From CAZWSX01 sp964636985 (GTDB lineage Bacteria > Planctomycetota > Planctomycetia > Pirellulales > Pirellulaceae): DNA of 64,000 nt. Every line of letters starts with the position of its first letter. The stretch's first letter is position 1. The stretch covers positions 186,001 through 250,000 of the forward strand of contig CAZWSX010000006.1 in the NCBI GenBank assembly GCA_964636985.1, written 5' to 3'. Positions 26,899-36,264 of the stretch are shown in pieces. The position numbers and the translations under genes are program-made. The notes under the pieces were generated by a model that saw only the letters and a program-made list of their open reading frames with translations, did no database searches and was not told where the DNA came from.

Positions 26899-27722
26899 AG
26901 CGAAGTTCCCGGAGCTGGAGGACTCGGGGGCGATTCGGGCAGCGGATCGAGTGAGTGCAAGCCGCACTCCGTCTTGGCCGAGCCGCTCCAGCGGCCGGCG
27001 CGCTCGTCTTCGCCAAACATCGTGGCGCGTGTGCAGGGCCAGCAGCCAATGCTCATGTACCCTTTGTCGTGCAGCGGGTTGTAAGGGATGTCGTATTTCG
27101 TGATCAGGGCCCACACCTGCTTCTTGGTCCAGTTGGCTAGCGGGCTCACCTTCACGAGTCCAAACTTGCGGTCCCAGCCGACGATCGGCGCTTGGGCCCG
27201 ATCGGGGCTTTGATCGCGGCGAATGGCGCTCGCCCAGGCGTGCATCCCTTCGATCGCTTTGAGCTGCACTGCGAGTTTGCGATCGCCGCAGCATTTGGTC
27301 GTGTCGACTTTGTAGACCGGCCCGCCGTGGAGTTTCTCGTACTCCTCGACTGTAGTATCGGGGCGCCTCATCTCGACGGCGATGCCGTAGCGCTCCAGCA
27401 CGCGTTCGCGCAGCTCGAGCGTCTCGGGAAACTGATAGCCTGTATCCAGGTTGAAGATCGGCGTTTGCGGCGCGATCTCGGCCAGCATGTGAATGAGGCA
27501 CATCCCTTCGGGGCCGAACGCCGTCGCCATGGTGAACCGGGGCGCGAAGCGCTTCACCGTCCAACGCAGAATGTCTTGCGGTGTGGCCGTTTCGAGCTCG
27601 GCGCTGCCGGCCGCGAGCTCCGAGAGCAGCTCAGGCGTGGGGATCAACTTGTCCGCCGCAGCGATTTGAGGTGCAGCGGGTGAAGGCGAGGAAAGCATTC
27701 GAGGCATGAGGATGGGGTTCAT
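26895..27722 (-). CDS. cysH: Adenylyl-sulfate reductase, CysH family
   Basis: A 275-residue enzyme reducing adenylyl sulfate (APS) to sulfite with thioredoxin. The PAPS-reductase fold motif FTMATAFGPEG (63-73), Fe-S cluster ligands CC at 144-145 (TTKCCGDRK) and Cys227/Cys230 (SIGCWPC), plus catalytic Cys253 (KTECGLH) mark the 4Fe-4S APS-type rather than the PAPS-type. A Pro-rich tail follows. The ATG at 27722 has GGGGGAGG just upstream; an alternative in-frame start at 27773 adds 17 residues. The stop codon overlaps the start of the Rrf2 regulator gene. Confidence 0.9.
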   Translation of the reverse strand: MNPILMPRMLSSPSPAAPQIAAADKLIPTPELLSELAAGSAELETATPQDILRWTVKRFAPRFTMATAFGPEGMCLIHMLAEIAPQTPIFNLDTGYQFPETLELRERVLERYGIAVEMRRPDTTVEEYEKLHGGPVYKVDTTKCCGDRKLAVQLKAIEGMHAWASAIRRDQSPDRAQAPIVGWDRKFGLVKVSPLANWTKKQVWALITKYDIPYNPLHDKGYMSIGCWPCTRATMFGEDERAGRWSGSAKTECGLHSLDPLPESPPSPPAPGTSL

Positions 27723-27922
27723 AGGAGCCTCCCCCAACATGGTGGGAGCCTCGTGATATAGGCCAATTGTCATCGTTTTACTGATGTTTGCAAGACGCTA
27801 AAGGTTACTTCCTATTTGGGCTATTACTCATATCGACCTCCGATTCAGGGCTGATCCGTCCGCGCAGCCGTGACCCGTCATGGGGCGTAGATTTCCCATT
27901 CTTCGCCGTTCTGGAACGAAAA

Positions 27923-27953
27923 AACGCCCGCAAGCGATAGCATTGCGAGCGTT
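27923..27953 (-). terminator. Intrinsic terminator after the ThuA gene
   Basis: Read on the minus strand, AACGCTCGCAA pairs with TTGCGGGCGTT (one G-U) around a 9-nt loop and is followed by TTTTCG. It lies 57 bp after the end of the ThuA gene, closing the 28010-36264 cassette. It separates the cassette from cysH. Confidence 0.75.
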
Positions 27954-27954
27954 C

Positions 27955-27980
27955 TGTAGCTGCGTTCGCCAGAACGCGGA
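27955..27980 (+). repeat. Single copy of the TGTAGC palindromic repeat
   Basis: tgtagctgcgttcgccagaa folds as gcgttc / gaacgc around gcca. It matches the two copies at 5595-5671 in flank and loop while the stem bases differ in a base-paired manner. Confidence 0.65.
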
Positions 27981-28009
27981 AAGTTGACTAACTGCCGCCA
28001 GGGCGGCGC

Positions 28010-28867
28010 TTACTTCTTTTCCGCAGCCTCGGTGTCGGCCTTGGCCTTCTTTTCTTGCTCGGCCGAGACCAGGGGATTTGGCGTCGCGTCACCTTCCTCA
28101 AGGTTCAGTGCCCAACGGATCCCGCCAAGCATCGACGCCAGGTACTTTTCGTTTTCCCACACGTCTTCGCGGTGGCCCAGGCTCATGTGCATTACCTTGC
28201 CGTCGCCGTAGTTCTTCACCCACAGGATCGGTACATGGTAGGGCTTCTTGAGGCCCGTCTTCGCCATGTTGAGGCTCATCAGGACGCGGACCTTTTCCGG
28301 CTGCCAGTGTTTGAACTGGTAGATTTCGTCAGTGATCGTGAACTCCTCGCCCCACGGCTTGCTGGCGGGGTGCTTGGTATCGTGCACCGTGATCGTGACC
28401 GTGTCGCCGGCGTTCCAGGGGTGGCCGTTAAATGTGCCGCCAAGGGCATCCCAGTACGGCTTGTAGTCGTGGAAAGTATCGGCGGCCGAGTGGGCGCCGA
28501 TCATGGCGTGCCCCTTTTGCTTGAGCCAATCGTTGAAGAAGTATTCAAGATTCTCTTCCTTGATGGGCAAATTGAGAGTCGTGTAGAACATCACGATGTC
28601 GTAGTTCTTCAGATTCTCTTTCGTGAAATCCTTTTCGCAGTCTTGCGTGCAATCGACGCGGAAGAGCTTCGACGTCACTCCGAGCTTGGTCATCGCTTCT
28701 TCGGCCGGCGCAAGCTTCCCTTCGGGGCGAGTCACCGAACCGTGCTTGAAGCCGGCGCTCTGGGTGACCATCAAGATGCGATACGCTTTGGCTTGATCTT
28801 CCGCCAACGCGGGAATCGAAACGGCCATCGCAACAATAGCGGCCAGAAAGGCGAGCAGTCGAGACAT
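28010..28867 (-). CDS. Secreted ThuA-domain protein
   Basis: A 285-residue protein with a signal peptide (LLAFLAAIVAMAVSIPALA) and a ThuA (trehalose-utilisation type, glutamine-amidotransferase-like fold) domain: RILMVTQSAGFKHGSVTRPE, YDIVMFYTTLNLPIKEENLE, GHAMIGAHSAADTFHDY, PVSWVKNYGDG-equivalent PILWVKNYGDGKVMHMSLGH. Planctomycetes encode many secreted ThuA proteins, of unknown activity, often beside cytochrome and DUF1553 genes. The ATG at 28867 opens the signal peptide; a longer frame to 29080 is out of context. It is last in the cassette, followed by a terminator. Confidence 0.9.
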   Translation of the reverse strand: MSRLLAFLAAIVAMAVSIPALAEDQAKAYRILMVTQSAGFKHGSVTRPEGKLAPAEEAMTKLGVTSKLFRVDCTQDCEKDFTKENLKNYDIVMFYTTLNLPIKEENLEYFFNDWLKQKGHAMIGAHSAADTFHDYKPYWDALGGTFNGHPWNAGDTVTITVHDTKHPASKPWGEEFTITDEIYQFKHWQPEKVRVLMSLNMAKTGLKKPYHVPILWVKNYGDGKVMHMSLGHREDVWENEKYLASMLGGIRWALNLEEGDATPNPLVSAEQEKKAKADTEAAEKK

Positions 28868-28919
28868 GGAATTCACACTAAGTGGGAAAGGAATGGAAAC
28901 GAGCCAATTAGGCCTGAAT

Positions 28920-31900
28920 CTATTTGGACGCGTCGCTCGCCGCAACCGTATCGCGACGAACATGTAACATGACCGGGCGAGTGCATTGATTTCCCTCCAC
29001 ATTCGCCTGGGCGAAGAAGGGTCGGCTTTGCTCGGGAACCCACGGCTCGGCTCGCAGGAAGATCGTCCGCTCGGTTTCATTCTCGCGAACGAGCACGCCG
29101 CTCAGTCCGATATCGTCGACGATAATCCCGTGCGGCAAATTGAGCACGTCGAACGCGATCCGGTCGTTGAAACCATGGCGATCGACCCGCAGTTTCAAGG
29201 TGGTCGACCCGCCAGGGGCGATCGCAATCTCTTGCGTCGCCGGAGCCGGCGGGATTTCGCCATGAGCATCGCTGGTGGCCGAAATTCGGAAGCGGCCCAA
29301 GTTGTGCCGCTCGAACCTGCCGGTGTGTTCCAAGTGCACGGTCAACAAACTACCGGGCTCGATGGCCAGCGGCTCGGCAAGTTCGAACACCACGGTGTGG
29401 TCGGCACTGCCCGCTTGATTGCGTTTGACAGGGAACGTGTTGTTGGGGCCGCTGGATGCGATGGCCCAACCGGTATCGCGGTTGCCGTCGATCAGGTTGG
29501 CACCGGAGAAGCCGTCTTGGCTGTAGTCGGCAGTGGCAGTTGCGACCTTCACCGGCTTGGCCATTCCAGGTTTGCCTTTGGGGGCGGCCGTGATGCGAAC
29601 TTCGCCTAGTACCAAGTTGCCGTTGTTGTCCGCCCGGCCAGGCGACTTGGAGGGGAGCGAATCGTCCCCCAATACCTCAAGGCGGATGGCCGTAATCGGC
29701 GCCGTGTTCGTGGGCGATGAAACCACGATGTACGTTTCGGAATCGGCATTCTCGCCGGAAGCAAGGACCGAGTTGTCTTCCTTAACGCTCAATGTCGCGC
29801 CACCCAAGGCTGCCGCGCTGTGCACGGTGACTGGCGCGAATGTGCGCAATGGTGGTGCACTGTAAGAACGTGGCGGTTGGTCGATCAACTCCATATAAGG
29901 AACCACTTTACTCGGTTCGGCGAGCATAATTTTGCCGACGCCCGAAACATCGCGTCGCAATTCCTTGCCGGCGACTTGAGCGACGGCTGTGATCTTGAGT
30001 TTGTCCCAGCCCCCATCGAGCGGCGGCGCGAACGGCGAGGTGTGAATCACGCCGAAGGCCTCGTACAAGCCTTCTTGCACCACAACGTTGTTCGAAACCA
30101 AGAACCCCGGCGGAAGGCCGTCGATCTCGAACCGCACGGGGCCCATGAAGTTGTCGATCCGCTCGACCCGGAACGAAAGCGTCTTACCACCGCCGGCATT
30201 GACTGTTCCCCCGGCGCCACCCACCGAGGCCGTGAAGCCAGGCTCAGGGCGGCGAATGACCAGTTCGTACGTGTGCTGCGGACTTGAGGACCCGCGAACG
30301 TCGCTCACGCGGACCAGGTAATCGCCATCGACCGGCGCCACGAAGGTCAGCTTCGAGTTGCGACCGAGCTTCCGCATCCCATCGTCATCGTTTTCGTAGT
30401 TGAGCGTGAAGACGGGCAAACCGTTGTCGGTGAACTTGCTCCCCACGGGATATGGAACAACGACATAACCCGGTTCAGCCAGGGCATGCGCCCGGGGCGT
30501 CGTGTCGAAAAACGCGTGCCGCAATCCGCCTTCGGGATAAAAATCACCATCGGCGTCAGGTCCCCGCCGCTGTCGATAGTGCTTGATCACGTCGCCATTC
30601 AGATAGACAAAATCGTTGAGCAGCAATTCTTCCCAGTTCTTCAGTCGCACGCCGCGCTGCTCGCTATTCATGCTGCGAAATTCGACCTCCGTATCGCGGA
30701 TGGCCCGCAACAGCAATCGCGGAACGGCCTTTCCCGCGGCATCGAGGACTTCGATTTTGGTATCGACCATCGAGGCCTTCGCGTCGGAACGCGTTTCGAC
30801 AATCCATTGATCGCCTGCCTTGGCAGCGAAGCGGAACAGGTCGGCATCACTTCCGTTTTCGGCTTGGATCGTGCCAGTGGCAATCGCGGGAACTGTAACA
30901 GGAGTTGCTTGGGTTGGCTCGTTGTTCGGTTCCACTTCGGCGACTTTGGTGAGCGCCAATTGCTCGGGCTGCGGGCCATAGTCGACGCTCGGCGGAAAGT
31001 CCGGCAGAGCTTGTGCTACGGCGCCGGCCGATGCATCGGCGATGGACGGCACATACGAAACCACGGTCCCATCGCGTCGGGCGAGCACCACTTGCCCGCC
31101 GTCGCCCGAGAACGCGGCGCCGGTGACCCAATCGGGTTGGATGGCCAGAGTTTCAATCGGCGAGAGATCGGCGCCGTTCCACACTTTGGCGCGCGAGTCC
31201 TCGCCTGTCGAAACGATCAGTTTTCCATCGCGCGAGTAAGCCACTCGCAGCAGCGGCATTTCGTGCGCGAACTGCGAAACCAGTATCGGATTGGTCCCCT
31301 CCGCGGCCGTCGGCGTGATTTGCCACTGGCGAATGCGGTTGTCGACGCCGGCCGCGATGAGCCGCGCTCCCGCAGGGTCCCACGCCAGGCAGTAAAGTTC
31401 CTTGGTCGATTGAATCAGCGTGTCGAGCCGCTCGCCCGTCGCCACGTTCCACAACTTCACCGTGCGGTCGCCGCTCGCGGAAGCCAGCACCTGATCGTCC
31501 GGGCGAAAAGCCACCTCGTACACCGCGCCGTTGTGGCCATCAAGGTTCTTAATTTGGTTGCCTGTTTCCAAGTCCCATACGATGATCGTTTGGTCGTACG
31601 AACACGTGGCTAGCATCTTCTGTTTGTTGCTGTACCGTGCGCCGAGCATCGCATCGCGGTGTCCGCGAAGCGATCGGACTACATTGCCGCTGGCGACATT
31701 CCAAATCACAGCCTGGCCGGTGATGCCAGGCTCGCCGCCTGCGGCGACCAAATGTTCGCCGTACTTCGAAAATTCGACGCTGTTGACGGCGCCGCGGATG
31801 CCTTTTAGACGACGCACTTCGCCGAGTTGCGGCCACGAGCGAAGTTCGACTTCGCCATAACGCGCCAGCGCGACGAGCTTCCCATCCGGCGAGATCGCCA

Positions 31901-32360
31901 TGTGGTTCACGGTTGCCGGTCGCTCAGACGTGACGGTGATCTTGGGCACCGGCAAGTCGGCGAGATCAACCGTTTTACCCTCGGGGCCTTTGGCTCCTTG
32001 GTCGATCCAGAGCTTGAACAGCTCGATTTCAGCAGGCGAAGGCTGGGCCTCGTCCTTGGGCGGCATCTTGGGCTCGCCTTTGCCGCTCAACAAGCGGATC
32101 ACGCGACTGCCATCGGAATTGCCTGGCGTGATGGGCGCGCCGTGCTCGCCCCCTTTCATCAGCAGGTCGAAGCTATCGACGGCAAGCTTACCGGCCGGAT
32201 CATCGGTGTTGTGGCAACCGGCGCAGTACTTGCGCAGCAACGGGGCGACTTGTTTGTCGTAGTCGACAGCCGCATTCTTTTCAGCCGCAACTTCCTCGGC
32301 CGCTGCGAAAAGCGGTGAGAGAAGCAGGAAGCAGCCAAAGATGGAGAGGATCGTTCGCAT
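28920..32360 (-). CDS. c-type cytochrome-WD40 fusion protein
   Basis: A 1146-residue secreted protein. A signal peptide (ILSIFGCFLLLSPLFAAA) is followed by a PSCyt1-type cytochrome domain with CAGCH (Cys46, Cys49, His50) and a likely distal Met99 in EPKMPPKDE. A WD40 propeller of about seven blades occupies roughly residues 135-455 (SVEFSKYGEHLVAAGGE, ATCSYDQTIIVWDLETGNQ, ASASGDRTVKLWNV). The C-terminal half holds pre-peptidase and Ig-like beta domains (VEPNNEPTQATPV, DLFRFAAKAGDQWIVET). It may bind polymers at the cell surface and carry electrons. It starts 23 bp after the DUF1549/DUF1553 gene; a GTG at 32381 is an alternative start. Confidence 0.9.
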   Translation of the reverse strand: MRTILSIFGCFLLLSPLFAAAEEVAAEKNAAVDYDKQVAPLLRKYCAGCHNTDDPAGKLAVDSFDLLMKGGEHGAPITPGNSDGSRVIRLLSGKGEPKMPPKDEAQPSPAEIELFKLWIDQGAKGPEGKTVDLADLPVPKITVTSERPATVNHMAISPDGKLVALARYGEVELRSWPQLGEVRRLKGIRGAVNSVEFSKYGEHLVAAGGEPGITGQAVIWNVASGNVVRSLRGHRDAMLGARYSNKQKMLATCSYDQTIIVWDLETGNQIKNLDGHNGAVYEVAFRPDDQVLASASGDRTVKLWNVATGERLDTLIQSTKELYCLAWDPAGARLIAAGVDNRIRQWQITPTAAEGTNPILVSQFAHEMPLLRVAYSRDGKLIVSTGEDSRAKVWNGADLSPIETLAIQPDWVTGAAFSGDGGQVVLARRDGTVVSYVPSIADASAGAVAQALPDFPPSVDYGPQPEQLALTKVAEVEPNNEPTQATPVTVPAIATGTIQAENGSDADLFRFAAKAGDQWIVETRSDAKASMVDTKIEVLDAAGKAVPRLLLRAIRDTEVEFRSMNSEQRGVRLKNWEELLLNDFVYLNGDVIKHYRQRRGPDADGDFYPEGGLRHAFFDTTPRAHALAEPGYVVVPYPVGSKFTDNGLPVFTLNYENDDDGMRKLGRNSKLTFVAPVDGDYLVRVSDVRGSSSPQHTYELVIRRPEPGFTASVGGAGGTVNAGGGKTLSFRVERIDNFMGPVRFEIDGLPPGFLVSNNVVVQEGLYEAFGVIHTSPFAPPLDGGWDKLKITAVAQVAGKELRRDVSGVGKIMLAEPSKVVPYMELIDQPPRSYSAPPLRTFAPVTVHSAAALGGATLSVKEDNSVLASGENADSETYIVVSSPTNTAPITAIRLEVLGDDSLPSKSPGRADNNGNLVLGEVRITAAPKGKPGMAKPVKVATATADYSQDGFSGANLIDGNRDTGWAIASSGPNNTFPVKRNQAGSADHTVVFELAEPLAIEPGSLLTVHLEHTGRFERHNLGRFRISATSDAHGEIPPAPATQEIAIAPGGSTTLKLRVDRHGFNDRIAFDVLNLPHGIIVDDIGLSGVLVRENETERTIFLRAEPWVPEQSRPFFAQANVEGNQCTRPVMLHVRRDTVAASDASK

Positions 32361-32382
32361 GAGGTGGGCTCGAAGTGCCACG

Positions 32383-34824
32383 TTAGTGGTTGAACAGGAA
32401 TTCGCGGCTGGTCAGGACGCTCCAGGTCAGGTCTTCCAGAACGAGTCGCCGATCGGTTTCGGGGGTATTGTTGAGGGTACGCACGAACTCATCGATTTCC
32501 TTGGGGGTGGGCTTTCGCGAAAGCGCGGCGACGAAAAGCTCGTCGACAATCTGCTCAGGTGGTGTCTTCGACGAAGCCCACTTGTCGACCAGCCCGCCGG
32601 CGGCCTGGAGCTTGCCGTTGATTGTTTCGCCGTTGAGCAGATGCAGCACCTGCGTCATGCTGGGCTCGTCGGACCGTTCGCAGTCGCAGGTAATCTTTCG
32701 CTCGGGGCGGCCGAACGTATCGAGGAAGTACGACGAGACAAACGTGTCGCCCAACTGGAGGGCGCGGATTCCTTTGGGCTTGTCCTTGAACTCCGTGGCA
32801 ACTTGCGTGACGGTCGAAAGGGCATCGAGGAGTACTTCTGCTTTCAATCGTCGTGGGTAGTAGCGGGCATAGTACAACTCGTCTTCGCGATTGAGGTCGT
32901 TTGTCTCGCTCGATCCTTGGTACGTGCTCGATCGCAGGATCAATCGCATCAACTGCTTGAGATCGTACTTTTGTTCGACGAGGTATTTGGCCAACTCGCT
33001 CAGCAACTCCTCGTTGCTGGCGGGATTGGTTACGCGGAGATCGTCTACACGTTCGACCAGGCCGACTCCCAGGAAATTCGCCCACACGCGATTGGTGATT
33101 GATCGGGCAAAATAGGGATTCTCGGGCGACGTGAGCCACTTGGCCAAGACTTCGCGGCGATCGGCTTCGGCGTCGAAGGCGATCGATGGCGCGTCGAGCG
33201 GCCGCGGTGGCTGAGGTTGGCCGCGGCTAGGCTGGAGCAATTCGCCGCGGATATCGCTATAGACCACGCGCACGTCGCCGTTGCCTGCCAACCCTTTGGC
33301 TCGCACGCGGGCGAACAAATTGGCCATCCCGTAGTATTGGTCGTTGGTCCACTTCTCGAGCGGATGGTTGTGGCACTTGGCGCAATTGATCGAAAGGCCC
33401 AGGAACGCTTGCGAGACAGTCTCGGCCATGTCCTCCGGATCTTGGTGGAGCGAATAGAAGTTCGTAAAGCCGTTGTCGACCGTCGAACCCGTCGCCGTCA
33501 CCACCTCGCGAGCGAACTGGTCCCACGGCGTGTTGTTCAAAACTGCTTTGCGAATGGCCGCGTAGTAGGCGTTGAGATTAGCTGGTGTTAGCCGCGCACC
33601 GGTCACCAGCAATAAATCGGACCACTTGTACGCCCAGTAGTCGGCGAATTCGCTGCGGGCCAGGACTGCGTCGATCAAACGGTCGCGCTTGTCTGGGGCC
33701 GTGTCGGCGACAAAGGTGTTTGTCTCTTCGGCAGTCGGGACAATGCCCATCGCGTCGAGGAACAATCGCCGAATGAACGTGGCGTCATCGCAGACCGGCG
33801 CGGGAGCCAAGCGAAGGGCCGCCAGTTTTTTTAGAACGAGTTCATCGACAAAGTTGCGGCGCTCGGCCTTGGTATAGACGTCGGCCGGGATCTCATGCGC
33901 GAACGGGACACGGATCGTCGCTACCGTGTTGAGGTTTTGATACCAAACTTTGATCGCTCCTTCGCCTGCTCCGACGACCGACGCTTTGCCGTAGTTGTCG
34001 ACGTTGACGACCGAGTTGTTGGACGAGGTGTACTTGGCCCACCGGGTGACATCCTCGACAGCGCCATCGGAATACTTGGCTTGCACGATGAGTTGCTGTG
34101 TTCGCCCGGTCGACTGCTCCGACTCTTTAGGCAGTACCTCAATCGAGGCCACGTAGGGCTCGCCGTCTTTAGGGCCGGGAACGCCGGAGGCAATCCACTC
34201 GGCCAGAACGCGATACTCCAGCGACGATGGTTCCAGTCGTACGCCACCCTTGTGAGGCAGAAGACCAGTTGGCTTGGTGAGCAACAAACTGCGACCGGGA
34301 TCGGAGAGCACCACCCGTCGGCCGCCGGCATGACGCGTTAGGTAGCTATAGTCGGCGTCCAAGTCGTAGCCAAACAGTGTGAGCCGAAAGCCCTTCTGAC
34401 CCGCGCGAGCACCATGGCACGCGCCGCCATTGCAGCCCTGTTTGGAGAGTACCGATTCCACATGGTTGCGAAAGCTCCACTGAAACGGCACCTGCTGGTT
34501 GCTGACCGTCACTTTGGCTGTGACTTTTTGATCGCCGACGGTCGCCGTTAGTTCTGTCGTCCCATCCGCAACCGGGATCGCAATCCCATTTTCAACACGG
34601 CAAACGTTGGCGTCGCTGCTGACGATCGTCGCATCAGCGGCTTGCTCTAAGATGTCGTTGCCGCGTTTCCATTGCACCAGAAGCGGCTGCCGCGCCTCGG
34701 TGTGGACCAATCGGATCTCGGCGGGAACCATTGCCAGAGATCGGGCAATCTCGTCTCCACGAGCGCTGGCCGTCGCGATTAGCGCGACAACCATCGCCAC
34801 GGTAGAAACCGTTCGAGTCAACAT
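32383..34824 (-). CDS. DUF1549/DUF1553 secreted heme-motif protein
   Basis: An 813-residue paralogue of the protein cut by the left edge. Signal peptide (TVSTVAMVVALIATASA), then a Big_2-like domain (ELTATVGDQKVTAKVTV), then KQGCNGGACHGARAG with Cys131, Cys136 and His137 (CX4CH), and INCAKCHNHPLEKW with Cys481, Cys484 and His485 (CX2CH). The C-terminal DUF1553 part contains RRLKAEVLLDALSTVT and FGRPERKITCDCERSDEPSM. Function unknown. It lies between a DUF1501 gene and the cytochrome-WD40 gene on the same strand with short gaps (66 and 22 bp), consistent with one operon. Confidence 0.93.
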   Translation of the reverse strand: MLTRTVSTVAMVVALIATASARGDEIARSLAMVPAEIRLVHTEARQPLLVQWKRGNDILEQAADATIVSSDANVCRVENGIAIPVADGTTELTATVGDQKVTAKVTVSNQQVPFQWSFRNHVESVLSKQGCNGGACHGARAGQKGFRLTLFGYDLDADYSYLTRHAGGRRVVLSDPGRSLLLTKPTGLLPHKGGVRLEPSSLEYRVLAEWIASGVPGPKDGEPYVASIEVLPKESEQSTGRTQQLIVQAKYSDGAVEDVTRWAKYTSSNNSVVNVDNYGKASVVGAGEGAIKVWYQNLNTVATIRVPFAHEIPADVYTKAERRNFVDELVLKKLAALRLAPAPVCDDATFIRRLFLDAMGIVPTAEETNTFVADTAPDKRDRLIDAVLARSEFADYWAYKWSDLLLVTGARLTPANLNAYYAAIRKAVLNNTPWDQFAREVVTATGSTVDNGFTNFYSLHQDPEDMAETVSQAFLGLSINCAKCHNHPLEKWTNDQYYGMANLFARVRAKGLAGNGDVRVVYSDIRGELLQPSRGQPQPPRPLDAPSIAFDAEADRREVLAKWLTSPENPYFARSITNRVWANFLGVGLVERVDDLRVTNPASNEELLSELAKYLVEQKYDLKQLMRLILRSSTYQGSSETNDLNREDELYYARYYPRRLKAEVLLDALSTVTQVATEFKDKPKGIRALQLGDTFVSSYFLDTFGRPERKITCDCERSDEPSMTQVLHLLNGETINGKLQAAGGLVDKWASSKTPPEQIVDELFVAALSRKPTPKEIDEFVRTLNNTPETDRRLVLEDLTWSVLTSREFLFNH

Positions 34825-34890
34825 ACGTCGTAACCCAGAGAGGGCGGGGGGAGGGAAGGGAAAGGTACTCGCGGCGAGCGTGTTGCTGGC

Positions 34891-36264
34891 CTAAAACAGT
34901 TCGCGAATCGGTTGTTTGCCAAAGTCGACCAGCGGGAAGGGACGCCCTGCAGGTCCGGGCAGATGGGTATCAAGATCGAAGCCAAGGCTGTGGTAAATGG
35001 TGGCCACGACTTCGGACGGATCAACCGCCTTCTCCGCCGGGTAACCGCCGATGGCATCGCTCCGGCCAGCAACGCGGCCGCCCTTAACGCCGCCGCCGGC
35101 GAAGTAAACGCTAAAGCACTGCGGCCAGTGGTCGCGGCCGCCGGCAGGATTCACGCGCGGCGTGCGGCCAAACTCGGCCAGATTGCAGACCAAAGTCTTG
35201 TCCAGCATGCCGCGCTCGGTCAGGTCTTCGATCAGTGCCGAGTAGGCCTGGTCGTACATCGGCGCGACAATGTTCTTCATCCCTTCGATCGAAGTGAAGG
35301 GTTTGGAACCGTGAATGTCCCAGGTGATCTCATCGAACACGGTGAGGAACGTGTTGACGGTCACAAACCGGACGCCGGCTTCGATCAGCCGCCGCGACAG
35401 CAAGCAGCATTGGCCGAAGCGGTTCATGCCATAGCGCTCACGAACCGACGTTGGTTCCTTGGTGAGGTCGAACGCCTCGCGAGCGGCTGTGCTCGTCATC
35501 AAGCGATAAGCGGTGTTGAAATTCTCGTCCATCAGTTTGGCCGACGGACTCGATTCGAATTGCTTGACTTGTTCATCCACAATTTGCCGCAGCTTCCTTC
35601 GCCGGTCGATGCGGGCCTCGCCCATCTCGGCGGGCGGGAGCAAGTCAGGGACTTTGAAGCTCGGCTTCGACGGATCAGCCATCAGGGCGAACGGGTCGTA
35701 GGCTTTGCCAAGGAACCCAGCGTCTTGCCCGTGGGGAAGATTACCACCGGTCGAGCCCATCGGTTCGGGCAACAAAACGTGTGGCGGCAGGTCAGTGCGC
35801 CGGCCTTGCAGATACGCCACCGCGCAGCCGGCGTGCGGCGAGTTAATTCCACCAGTAAACAGTCGCCCCGTTTGGAGCATTTGATGGCCGGTGTCGTGAA
35901 CTGCCGCGGCCGTGTGGAAGCAACTGCGGACCAACGAAAACCGGTCGGCAACGGCAGCGTGCTTGGGGAGAATTTCCGAGAGTTGGAAATCACCTTTCGT
36001 CGAGATCGGTTGGAACGGGCCGCGAATTTCAGCTGCGGCGTTCGGCTTGGGGTCGAAGGTATCGATCTGGCTGGGGGCGCCCAGGTTGAAAATCATGATC
36101 ACCGAGTGATCGTCTTTTCCGGGCTTGATAGCCTTGGCTTCCTCGGCCTGAACCAGCATGGGCAGCGTAAGCCCCACGGCTCCCAGCGCCCCCACCTGCA
36201 TGAAGTCGCGGCGCGGAATTCCGTCGCAATTGTTGACGGTGGCATTGTCCGTAAGTTTCAGCAT
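34891..36264 (-). CDS. DUF1501 domain protein (copy C)
   Basis: A 457-residue member of the family described for copies A and B. A Tat-type leader (IPRRDFMQVGALGAVGLTLP) lies at residues 17-36. Landmarks are IFNLGAPSQIDTFDPKPNAA, LVRSCFHTAAAVHDTGHQM, RERYGMNRFGQCCLLSRRLI, CNLAEFGRTPRV and GGRDHWPQCFSVYFAGGGV. It is the first gene of the cassette that continues with DUF1549/DUF1553, cytochrome-WD40 and ThuA genes. Upstream is a 400-bp region divergent with the NtrC-type regulator. Confidence 0.93.
   Translation of the reverse strand: MLKLTDNATVNNCDGIPRRDFMQVGALGAVGLTLPMLVQAEEAKAIKPGKDDHSVIMIFNLGAPSQIDTFDPKPNAAAEIRGPFQPISTKGDFQLSEILPKHAAVADRFSLVRSCFHTAAAVHDTGHQMLQTGRLFTGGINSPHAGCAVAYLQGRRTDLPPHVLLPEPMGSTGGNLPHGQDAGFLGKAYDPFALMADPSKPSFKVPDLLPPAEMGEARIDRRRKLRQIVDEQVKQFESSPSAKLMDENFNTAYRLMTSTAAREAFDLTKEPTSVRERYGMNRFGQCCLLSRRLIEAGVRFVTVNTFLTVFDEITWDIHGSKPFTSIEGMKNIVAPMYDQAYSALIEDLTERGMLDKTLVCNLAEFGRTPRVNPAGGRDHWPQCFSVYFAGGGVKGGRVAGRSDAIGGYPAEKAVDPSEVVATIYHSLGFDLDTHLPGPAGRPFPLVDFGKQPIRELF

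Noticed and set aside
26899..27564. N-terminal extension of the Rrf2 frame
   Set aside because: It runs antiphase inside cysH; the GTG at 26898 gives a complete family N-terminus.
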